Program-made: the position numbers and the translations under genes
Shown: piece by piece, positions 51,701 to 63,700 of the stretch
Position numbering within the stretch: position 1 is the stretch's first letter
Layout of the letters: the number at the start of each line of letters is the position of its first letter
Notes under the pieces: model-generated
Told to the model about the DNA's origin: nothing
Seen by the model: only the letters and a program-made list of their open reading frames with translations
Database searches by the model: none
Source: Lycocorax pyrrhopterus obiensis
Taxonomy: Eukaryota > Chordata > Aves > Passeriformes > Paradisaeidae
Length of the DNA: 64,000 nt
Direction of reading: 5' to 3'
NCBI GenBank assembly: GCA_014706295.1
Contig: JACSVZ010000006.1
Span: 27,152,629 to 27,216,628, forward strand

Positions 51701-54700
51701 TAAATAGTTTTGATTGTTGTTTATTAAGTATTGTGAGATACTTAGGAATTTGCCCATGCTTCTAAATTATCATATTTTTAAGAGTGATAAAGTTTTTAAT
51801 TTGGAGCACCGATAATACATGTTTAATGTTTTGCCATTGTCAAGCTGAAAAGTAGTTCTTAGTCTTAGAAAATAAAATCCATTTGCACTGAAACTATTTT
51901 TGTATTGTTCTCTCTGGGATTTGTTTGCCATTTTATGCTTAGCCTAGTTCTTTTATTTGTTTATGGGTGTTAGTTTTTTTCTTTCTCTCCTCCTTACCTA
52001 ATTTATTGTTACAGGTTTTCCACCACCTCCTGGCGGTCCTCCACCTTCCCTCATACCCACGATAGACAGGTGATTATCTGTTTGAAATCTTACTAAGCAA
52101 TCTATCAGTATTCTGTAACTGAAATAAATAAGTACTCTTGCATTGCCCAATGTTTTATGGATTTGCATCTGGGAGAGGGGAGACAGCTTCAGATTTTTGC
52201 AGTAGTTTTACAGAGATGTTACTAATCTCACCTCTCAACATATTCTTTGAGTAGGTTCCTTGGCCACTTACTGCTTTAGTTATGTCACAGTACCAAAATT
52301 ACAAATTCGTTGATTTTGATGGTATATCAATGCCAAGACCTAAGGCAATGATTGTTAAAGTATTCTTCAGTAGTCTGAAGGCTTATTTATGTGAACTGTA
52401 TACTTTTCAGCTATTATATCCTTTTTTATAGATGTCCTCAAGAATTTGAGCACAAATTCAAGCCCTTGTAAGCTATAGGAAGTGCCAGAGTTCCATAGAA
52501 TCCAAATTTGTATTTCTCTTCTGTTCTAAGTGTTCAGCTGTAACAGACCTAACGGTACTTTTTCAAACCATTTTTATATGCATTTATATGTATATGCATA
52601 CATATATTTGTATATATAGCTATAAATATATAAAAGAAGGTAAAAGGTTGGCAGGCACAGTCCTTGAGAAGTATTTATATTTTGCTGGAGGCCAAAACCA
52701 GGTCGTATACAAAACTTATTTAAGATGGTACAGGCCTCTTGTCAGTCCTCTGGATCTCACTGAAGGAAGATGTACCCATCTGTTCCTTTGAAATTGAAAA
52801 TTCTGTTAAAATATATCCTGCAGGAGGTAGGTAGGATTTACAGGAGGTAAATCTCCAAGAAAATCTTCATACGATTTAATTGAGAAAAAATCCTAACTTA
52901 ATGCATCATATGTGCATGAAAGTAAACTTGTTACTTTGTGTTGACACTTGTGAATGAGTGCTGCTTCTGATTGTATATATTGTATATAACGTATATGTTA
53001 TATGTGAGTATGCGTTTATTGAAGGAGGTAGCTTTGTTGCTGAAGCTGAGTTTTTACATGTATGTTTAACATGCTGAAGCTGGTTTCCCGTGTATTTTCC
53101 ACAGTGGACATTCTTCTGGCTATGATGGTCGTTCTGTTCGTGCATTTTCATATGGCAGTGGTAAGTAAGCAAGCTTGCTGGCTTTGGAGATTTTGACCAG
53201 TGTGATATCAAATTGTTTGATACACTTGTGAGGATTTTAGCTAGAAGAGTAAACAGGTCCTGTCAGTCTTTCATTATGAAAGCTCATTGCTGACCATTGT
53301 AAATAGATACATGCTGTTGCAAATTTAACCACTATTGGTAAATACTGTTGTTTTGCTTATTAATTTATATACTGGATACATTTTCCTGCTGCTTTTGCAG
53401 AACTGTGGTTTTGAAACGTTATATACCATAATATGGACTGCAAGTCAGGGAGAATTTTTCAAGGATTTAAAAGCAGGAGAAAAGTACTGTTGAGATATCA
53501 TCAGAATTTTAACCAGTAAGACCAATCATTCAGAAATCCTGGGTGATGTACCTCTCCTTTGAAAAACTGTTTGTCTAAGACACTATAACCTTCAGCTATC
53601 CTATTGCAGTCATCCTTTTTTTGTTTCTTTTTTTTTCTTTTTTTTTTTTACTTACTGTTATGAGAAAAAAGTCTGATGCTGGAAAACTTGACTTTGTGTT
53701 TTTCTCAGTAAAAGTGAAATAAGAGTGAACTAAAATAAAAGCTTCATCATGTGCCACCAAATGGGCATCCACAGAACGTATGCTGAGTTTAGAACTGTTA
53801 CCTAGCACAGCTCTGCTTCTTGATCTGAAGGAGAAAATAGGAAGATAAAGTAGATAGAATTATAGAATGATCCGGGTTGGAAGGAATCATCAAAGATTAT
53901 CTATTTCCAGACTCCCTGCCATGGGCAAGAACACCTTTCACTAGACAAGTTTGATCAAAGTCCTGTCCAACCTGGCCTTGAACACTTCTAATGGTGGGGC
54001 ATCCACAACTTCTCTGGGCAATCTGTGCCCCACCACCATCATCATAAAGAATTTCTCCCTTGTGTCCAATCTAAACCTACCATTTCTCAGAGTAAGACCA
54101 TGGCCCCTTGTCCTGTCACTACAGGCCCTGCCAAAGTGTCTCTCTCCATCTTTCTTATGAGCCCCCTTGCAGTATTGAAAGGCCACAATAAGGTGTGCCT
54201 GGAGCCTTCTCCTCTCCATGCTGAACAACCTAAACAACATAGGGGAGATGTTCCAGCTCTCTGATAAATTATTGTGGCCCTCTTCTGGACCTGCTCTAAC
54301 ATAACTTTGTTGTACTGGTGTCCCAAGAGCTGGATGCTCCATATACCTGAATACTCCAGGCGGAGTCTCATGCAAGCACACAAAGAATCACCTCCCTCAA
54401 CCTGCTGGCCACTCTTCCTATTGATGCAGCCAGGATACAAGTGGCTTCCTGGGCTGCAAACTCACGTTGCTGGCTTGTATTTAATTATTGCCCCCCACTG
54501 TCTCCAAACCGTTCTCTGCAGGTTGCTTTGAAGCAGTTCATCACCCAGTTTGCACTGACATTGAGGACTGCCCCCACCAAGATGCAGGACCTTGCGTGTT
54601 GCCAATCACTACTTCGGCCTTCAGTACCTCTGCCATCCAGCTCCTGGTGCCTTTTCTTTCAACTAAATTCTGTTGCCATGCTCCTTGTTCCTTTGAACCC

Positions 54701-57700
54701 TAGCCAGTGAGAGGAGAAATTGTAGGGGAAGTTTTGTCAATTTCTGAGGATGCATGATGTTCAGCACAGATCAAATATTCAGCAAATCTACTTCACAAAT
54801 GTTCTGAAGTATTAAGCATGGATATACAAAATGACATTTTGTAATGGCTTGCAATTTCTTGAAGTTGTAGCAGTTCATGGAGTAACAAGCAGTACTTTGT
54901 TGACATTGTAAGGATCCTCATCAGTTATCAAATGTTTGCTTTCATGTATTGGAAGCTCGTTATGTTTTCAAGAGTTCTTGAAAAAGAATTCATAAACATC
55001 TGCTTTACACAGACTTCTTTTTTAGCAGTAATTGAATTGTGTTTTCTGAAGTTTTAGCAAAAAGGTAAAAGCTGAGACATACAATTAAAGCCATGCAGAG
55101 TATCATAAGGAAAGCAGTCTTACTAACACATACTAATGTATGTATGTGGCATCTATTACATAGTCTCCAGTGTAGAATGTTTTTCACTTTGATGTCTCTT
55201 TTGTTAAAATTTTCTATTCTGTCAAGTATTTTCAGGGACATAAGAATATTTCCAAGTTTTATGTTGACCTTTAGAGATGATGGCATACTTGTGTTGTTGC
55301 AGCACCAGTTTTAAAGGATGACTGTTACCATGATCGTGCCAACATTGAATTTGAACTTCTCCAGCAGGATAAAAAAATTGTTTGTCTTTATATGATTATG
55401 GAGACCAAGGAGCACAGTCTGTTCCTATCTTCCCAGTGTGCTTCCAGTGTGTCTGGTATCTCTGTTGCAGCAAAAGCTTTCATATTTGCTGCACAAAGCA
55501 ATTGTCTTTTCTCCAAGCTGTCTGTATCATACAGACTTTTGAATCTGTGGAGACTCAGTGGCATTTTATCAGTATTGCTCATCTTGTAGTGAAAGATGTT
55601 TTCCTGGTCAGCATCACTCTCTGGCAGTCCCTGTTGTGCAATGTGATCGCTGGTCAGTGTTTAGCAGTGCTCTCTGTGAGTCAGAACTTGGGGACATTGA
55701 GAGCTCCACAGTGCAGCAGGGTACAGATGATCACTGTGATTTACAATCACTAAGTATATTTATTTAATAGTTGCTTTGAGTGATAGCACTGAATCTCCAA
55801 CCTGCTGACTTCTTTGACAGTTTGTGTGTTTCCTTGCTTTGTCAAAATTGCAGGGGAAGATGTGCAAATGGAACACATAGCAAAAAGTACCAGTCTTGAT
55901 TAAGGTTCTAGCCCTTCTTCTGCCTATTCAAATTCCTCAGCTCATGCTTTGGTGTCTCTTCCCTTGTGGTCAGTCAGGTTTCCCATTGCAAGCCCTTTAG
56001 GAAGGTTGCACAGTAAAATAATGTTCTTAACTCGTAGCTTCAAGGATGTCTGTTTTGTTTTTGTGCTCTTCCACCACATCAATGTGATTTCATCAATTTG
56101 CTCTTAAATCCTTTCACAATTCAGTGCTACCTTTGCCATCAGATCTTTGGCTTTGCTTGAGCTGCATTTGATCAGCCACTGGAGAGCCTTGTATCGGATG
56201 CTTGTTTGCTTTTTCCTCGAGCAGTTCTCTGGTCTGTGCTCTAAATGTTCTTCGTATCTTAGGAACTTGCAAGACATTTAGCATTACAGAAACAGTTTGA
56301 GAGTCAGTATTTTTTGAAGCACCATGAAGAAGCATGAAATAGTTTGCCTTATTCCATGAAGCTTTACGTTTTTAAACCATCTCCAAAACAGGGCTCACGT
56401 CTCCAAAACTAGTAGTTGTTCAAAGCTCCCTTCCTGTTTTAAAAATAAAATCAGAGTTAAATTTTTGAAGTGTCTTTTTTCTGGTAGAAATTATTGGAAT
56501 AATCCATGTAGAAATAATAGAAGTGACACATTACTTCATTCAATGTAGTAAAAGCAGAACACCAATTCATATTAGACAGTAAGCTTCTTGTGTGTTGTGA
56601 GTACTTCCTGGTGAAAATCTAGATACAAAAATGTGCAGTGTGTCAAATTACTGTTTTATCTCATGTTACTGGGGTAGAAGTACTTCTGTCTGATGAGAAC
56701 TACTCCAGATGTGATGGAGTAGCCAAAATTTATTGTAAAAGTTTGTGCTACCATTAATAATTGATTTGTAGTATACATTTAAACTTAAGTTTAAACTTTA
56801 GATCAGAATACGCTGGCAGCCAGTGTCTCATATACCATACGTGTGTTGTTGACATAGTGGCAAGTCAAGGAAATTAGCAGTCTTTTAAGTCCAGCTGGTT
56901 ATTTTGCTATTTCTGGCTGCTTTCCTTCCAAGAATTTCAGGTCTTGGCAGTATAATGAACAGCATAATATTGTATTAGGGCATTTTATTCTGTTAACCCT
57001 TCATTTTGCCTGTAGACCTGAAGTTAAACAGTGTCAAGCATTTCATTTGAGGCAGAACCTTGTATAAATGCTTTTTAAAGGAATTATAATACTTTTCATT
57101 GCAAATGTATTTTAACAATGTAGTGTTTTTTCCTGCTCCACTGCCTGCTCTAAAAGTCTTTTGTATTCCTCCTCTGGAAGCTTGGCAAACTGCTCTCTTA
57201 AGCTTCTGCCAAAGCTTTCTGGGGCAGGCATACCCCAGACGTTACGGGCAAGGCAGTCTGAACATAGCTGTCAGCAGAAGCCACTGGTTTTCTAACTCAA
57301 CAGTATTAAATACAGCACCAGTAACACACTTTACATTGTTCAGTGGATAATTATGTTAATTGTACTGTTAATCTCTTTGTGACACCATGAAGTCAAGTAA
57401 ATATTGTTCTCGTATTATAGATGATGAAGTGGAGCTCAAAACAAACGATTTATTGAAAGTTAGGAAAGCTAGCAAGGCAGATAAGCAGAAAGGGAGAAGT
57501 CCTCAGTACTGTAAGTCCACTAGAGAGTGCTGTTTCCAGCTAAATATTCAGCCCTTGTTTTTCCTTTACAGGATGTGTTCACGGGACTTCTGGCGAGGAG
57601 GGAGGGCAGGACAGAACAATTGGGGCATTAGAAGTAGTAGTTCTGTATTACATCAAAGTTGGCAAAAAGCAGTGGAGAAGCATGTTCCTTCTCCCCGTTG

Positions 57701-60700
57701 CTAGCTATCTAAAAAAGGTTGTGAGACAGTGTTGAGACTTCCTTCTTAACATCTTAACATGTCCCTTCTAGATTAAAACTATGCTTAATTTTCTTAAACT
57801 GTTACATTTTAGTGGTATTAGTGGTTGTGCTGAGTATTCATAAATGTTATCTTACAAAGCACAAGTGGGAGCATTATTTCTTCTCCCCAGACTGAATTTA
57901 TTTCTAAAGCTTCTTTTACATCTGTAATCAGAAAAGTATGGCAAAGGACAGTATAGAATATAAATTAGTGAATGAGAACTTCATAGCTAACATTGTATTT
58001 TAAATACAATGATTTTAAAGTACAAGAGATAAAAATAATAGCATTTAAATGTAAGGTTGGAAGTGCCATTCTTTTTGTGAACGGTATTTTTGGAGCACCT
58101 GAGTTTCGAAGGCAGTTTTGTTTTCTAGTTGTTTTTGTTCCGTTGTTCCCCCAAAATCAAGCCATTTGGCCACATAGAATCAGATTCTTTGAGCAAATAT
58201 TTGCACAATTTTTTTTTCCCTGGAGGTGTTTAGGTGGTCTTTGGGGTACATGGCCTGGTTTTATACATCCTCATAAGAAGTCTTCAAATGAGTGCCAGAA
58301 GCTTTTATAATCATCACGGAAAAAACGCAGTGTTTGCTTAGAATTAACTCTGATGTGAAAGGGGAAGATTGAAAAATGTCATTGGAGGAAACTGACAAAT
58401 GTGTTTTCATATGATACTTGTTTATATGATACTTGTTTTTCTTCTTTCTAATACCTACATCTCTTTCTTTAGTCACCTTTCCACACCCTGCGGGTTCTGC
58501 ACCCGCGTGGTCTAGTCTCCTGGACACCAGCAAACAGTGGGATTACTATGCACGAAGGGAGAAGGATAGGGAACGTGAGAGAGAGAGATCCCGAGACCGG
58601 GATCGCGACCGGGACCGAGACAGAGATCGAGACCGTACCAGAGACAGGGAAAGGGACCGAGATCACAGTCCGTCTTCAAGTGCGTTCAACAGGTCAGTGA
58701 AATGTCTTAAACGTGCTGTAACTGCTCAAAACCCTTGTCTCTGTTAAACAGTGTACTTCAGCATTCAAATTTAGTGTTCTGCTGTATATTCCAAAGAGCT
58801 GGATGGTGTGGCTGACTCACCTTCACCTTTTTCTCTTGGAAGTTGTAATTCTAAATTTCTACGTGTAAAACAGAAGCAGAAAAAAAGGGCAGTATACATC
58901 CAAACTGGTCATAGTGCTTTACAGGTTAAAGGTGGTTTAAGTCTTGAGAATGACTGAAGTATCCACCCCTTTTTGATATCAGTAGGCCTAGAAAAAAATC
59001 TACAGAAAAATCTATAGAAGTACCAAATAAATTTTAGTTGCCAATTTGGTACTAAGAGCAATGTGTTGCAACATTTGACCTTAATTAATGGTGTTACTAC
59101 TTGCTAAAATGGTTAATATGGTTGTTAAAAAGGGCTGGATGATAATCTCTCCTCTCTTTTTTAAAACTATTATTTCAAGGTCAAGTACTTTTTTTCATTT
59201 TCATGTAGATGATGAAAATCATGTCAGATAACTTTATTCAGCTTTCAACTCTAATTGCTTTAAAAAAAATTCTGCAACATTCTGTGGTTCTGTGGTCCAT
59301 GTGCTCAAGTACAAAGCATTTAGTGTTGAGATCACTATGGCTCCATAGAACAGAGGTCTATTGGTTTGTCATATTTTTCTATATTTCCTCTGCTCATTAT
59401 TTACTAAGCTTTTTGGAGTAAATATCTGACGCTTTTCTCAGTGTTTGTTGTTAAGTTTCAATTTTTGCAGAATATATGTGTTAGCTATTAGGCAGATGGC
59501 TCTTACTAATGGTTTTACGCTGAGGGGAATGAGAGCACCGAGAGTCAACATTGCTGCGGTTGAGAGATGACATTTTTGCATGGTGATTGTTAGCTGAAGA
59601 CCCAAACTGGGTGCAAGATGGGGGATTTTCCATGTATGCCAGTGTGGTGATGTCCTGTCCTGTGTGCATGTGCTTCGTTCCAGGGTCAGTTTCTGAGAAC
59701 TGAAGACCTATCTAAACATCTGTTTCTCAGACAGCTTGATTGAAGGCCAGAAAGAACCCTGGTCATTCAAGGGTGCTTGAAATGAACCTTAATAGCTTCC
59801 AGGCCTCAAGAAATCTCTGTGCTGCTGCCAGAGTTATCTATAAAGGAGGGGGAAGAGCAGGCCTCGACTTTTTTATGTGACTAAATTATCCGCCATCTGT
59901 AGCAAAGCTGTTGCCACATGGCTGTGTAAGAAAATGGGAGGCCCTTAAGTAGGATAAGTTGGTTTGGGAATCACAGAAGAGGTGGGAGAGGCTTAAGAAA
60001 GAACATGCAGACATAGTATTTCTTAAGAAGGTTTATTTTCAATTCTGTGCACTTATGAAAATAAAATGAATCGAGCTGTGAGGAAGAGAACATGAACTAT
60101 TTTAGAGACTGCACAGATTTATAGCTTTTATTTATATTCCCTTTGTTTAAACTTTGATCAAGTGGTACTTTGGTGGGGTTTGTAGTAAGCATCAGGTTTA
60201 GCATCTTACTGCTCAGAAATTATGGTTTTCAATGTTTTTAGCAGTTGTTTTCCAGATAAATAGCCTGTGGTTTTGCTACAGAATTTCTTAAAATTATAAG
60301 AAAATAGGATTATTTTTATTCTATTATAACCAAAATGTGGTTTAAAAATGAGCTGTCAGCTGTCTTTATGTTCTGTTCGGCTTTTACCCTGCTATCCTCA
60401 GAGAAAGGTGTGCATTTTTACAATGTATCTCACACTGCCCCCTTGAGAAGATGCCATTATTTTTGGACTGTTTCCCCTCTGCAAAGACTGGGGGCTTGTT
60501 TTGTTTTGTTTTGTTTTGTTTTGATAGTTTCAAGTCAGTTAGTTACCACTAAAAATGTAGACTTTGGAATTTGATTGATATGTTACTGTTTTGTGGTTCT
60601 TGCTCAGCAATTTGAAAAATTAAAAAAAAAAAAAAAGCCCAGCAAGACACACCGCAGCAAAACTGTGTTTCTAAGGTCCTGGAATTTAGTAATCTCGTGC

Positions 60701-63700
60701 AGAAGAGCAGATGAGGGTCTGGCTGGATTGCAGCTTTACAGGATTTGGTGTCCTGGTGGTCAACAAACTGAATGAGACTCCACAACCAATGTGTGGTAAA
60801 GGTCAAAAACATGGAACAGCATTAGAGTGTTCCTGAAAGCTCCCAACACACTGGTCTTGGCAAACTGTTTTTTTGCTTTACTTAGAGAAGTTGTTTATTT
60901 TCATCAGACACACTTACAAGCTGTCATGGTTCTTTAGTAGTTTGCCAAAATAAGGTTTAAAAGGGAGTATCAGTAATATTTTTAACCTTTTCTAGAGTGT
61001 TTTACATTAACTGGGTAACAGAACAAATGCAGAGTGTGAGTTATCATTAAGGGCTTCGTATCTCGTCTTTGAAACCAAGCCATAGGTCTACAAGTAGCCA
61101 TCTAATTTCTCATGGCAAGCTTATCAGAAGTTAGACATTCAAATTTTAACTATTTAATTAGATACTGATCATCAAAATATTAGTTTTGGGAAGCAATACC
61201 AGATATGGGAGAAAATTATATTTGCACAGAGAGGCTGGGGAGTCTCCATCCTTGGAGATATCCTGGAGCTGTCTGGACATAGTGCTGGTCAGCTGGTGGT
61301 CCTGATGGCCCTGCTTTAGCTGGGGTTTGGTCCTGATGGCTTCCACTCATGCCTTCCAACCTCAGTTAGTTTTTGTGCCGTTTGATCACAAATGTGCTTT
61401 GCAGGATTCAATCAGCTTACTCTCAGATCTGTGGTTATGAATGCATTATAAAATCAATGCAAGTGTATTGCTCAGTGGCAAATCATAATTTTGAGTCCTG
61501 TAGTTGTAGCTGTAGTTTTCCTGGTTTTGATGTGTGAATATTTTTTGTGTCTCCTAGAAAAGCAGAATTTTCCATGGGGTGGTTAATGCTTCTCTACAGC
61601 GTCTTAAATTACTAATTTCTGACATTTGCTTAATGATGTAATCATACAGGGTTTCATAAAAAGACCTGGTGCTGTTGCTTCAGGTGTTCCCCCTTCTCAT
61701 GCAGAGTTTTCATGCATAGCTGTAATAATCATTAATGTAAAATCCTCACTTGGGAAATGGCCAGAGGATCCAAGTCGTGGCAGATAAAATGAGTTTGATC
61801 TCAGTTCTCGCTGCTCCAGGACATGGGAAATCTCTTTAGACTTGAGCTGTTCTCCTTGTGAGATCTGTCTGATCAGTTCTGCTGCTACCAGGGACCTCAG
61901 GAAGATACTTTCTTTCATGGTAACTGTTGGCAAAGACAGAAACACTTGCCTTTTGTTAGGTCAGCAGTATCTAAATTGTTACTGATTTTACTTCTTTAGA
62001 AAGCCCGGTTACATTGTGCCTTTCTTTAGGTCGTGGTGGGGATCTCCCAAACTAGGGTTATGCAAGACTTCATGTGATTCATAAATAATTACACCAAGTT
62101 TATTTGTATTGACGTTGCACTGTTAAATGATGCTGGGTAGGATTTTCTTAGTAAAGGAATGATGAAATGGTCATGTGATCATGCCTTTTTAAGCTATGCT
62201 AATGTAGCATTTGAGTCGTGTTGGCTAACAATGGATAGAGTTCTCATCTTTTTTTTTTTTTTTTTTTAGATTTCACTAAACTCTTAGAACTGCCCTTTTC
62301 ATCAAGTCAAAATATGAAAATATGTTTTAAGTAAAGCCTTTGAATTCTTGTCTAACCTCTGATATTTAGGGGCTTTTACCAACATTGTGGCAGGGCAGCA
62401 TTTCATGGTAATCCAAGAGAGAAGTAGAAGCAGAGACAGCACTAACACTGGAGAAAAATTAATTTCAAAAGCAACCCAAAACATTTAGTATATTTTACTC
62501 TTTGTACTTAGCTTTTCCTTTTCTTGAAGCGGGTGTAAGGAAGTAGATAACTGTACCAAAATCTAATTTTAATTTACCCGAATTGTATAATAGTCAAAAA
62601 GCGTGCTGATAAGTGTTGAATGTATCAAACACTGATCTGAAAACATTTCTGAAGTTTATGTAGGATTGTACTTCCTTCACAGTTAGATACAGCTTCAAGC
62701 TAACAGCTTGATAACTCCTGTATAAACTTAATGGGACACTGTCGTATTCTTTTTTCTTCCATTTTTAATGAACAATTTCCTTTCAAAATTGCATTAACTG
62801 CACAAGTCTAGTGTATAACAGGAAGAACTTTATTGTCCTTTAAGCACTGGAACTCATTTAGACACCCAGAAGCAATATTACGATTTTCTTGTCATTTAGC
62901 TTGTTATTTTTATGCTCCTTGGTGTTACTGTCCTGACAATCTCTTTTTTCTGAATCAGTGATGAAGAACGCTACAGATACAGAGACTATGCAGAGAGGGG
63001 CTACGACCGCCATAGGACAAGTAGAGAGAAGGAAGACAGACACAGAGACAGGAGACACAGAGAGAAAGAAGAGACTCGACACAAGTCATCTCGAAGGTTT
63101 GATTTCTCTTTTTTTAATAGGATACGAAAGACTTGCCCAGTTAAAAAAAAATAAACTTTTAAAAGAGCCCCAAACAAACAGGAGTTTCGTGGAAAGATTA
63201 TAAACACTTGAATTTGCTACTTGGAACAAGTCTGCCATGTAAAACATGGACAGATAAAAAGCAATACTGACCCTGGGTAACCTCGTACTGAGTGACGTGT
63301 GTGACCGTCAGTATGTGAACAGAAATTAGGACTTTGGGGAAAGAAGGGTAAAAATGGTGAATCAGAAAAAGGTGGAATGAAGCTGACATTCAGCACCATG
63401 AACAGAAGAACTCAACAGTCATTCTCAGTAAGTAAAATTAACCCTTGTGGTCACTTGATAGAAATTGTTCTACATGATCCATTTTAAGGTAGAAAGAAAA
63501 GTTAAGTCCAGAAAATAGGGTCAGCAAGAATGTCAAATTATTAAGGAATGGCAGTAGGTACATGACATACATGACATTGTTAAAAGTATTGCTGTTGGAA
63601 TATGGGTTACCAATGTGAAAAATCATTCCATTTTCCCCACAAAAAGTACAGGATGGGTAGATGTATATTCCATTCCAGGAAAAATTCAGTTACGTGCTGA

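Larger units (their letters stand above)
53161..58472 (+). other. FIP1L1: FIP1L1 intron 14
   Basis: A 5.3 kb intron. It holds a 5'-truncated CR1 copy (53855-54610), a T-rich tract (about 53616-53650), and an unexplained region of interrupted minus-strand frames (about 55310-56340). Nothing further was recognised. Confidence 0.8.
58693..62958 (+). other. FIP1L1: FIP1L1 intron 15
   Basis: A 4.3 kb intron with a CR1 fragment (61222-61368), a (TTTTG)n tract (60497-60523), a poly-A run (about 60619-60634) and a 19-T run (62249-62267). No other feature was recognised. Confidence 0.8.

Noticed and set aside
53941..54440. 117- and 146-codon minus-strand frames as possible genes
   Set aside because: They are the degraded C-terminal part of a CR1 LINE ORF2, not host genes.
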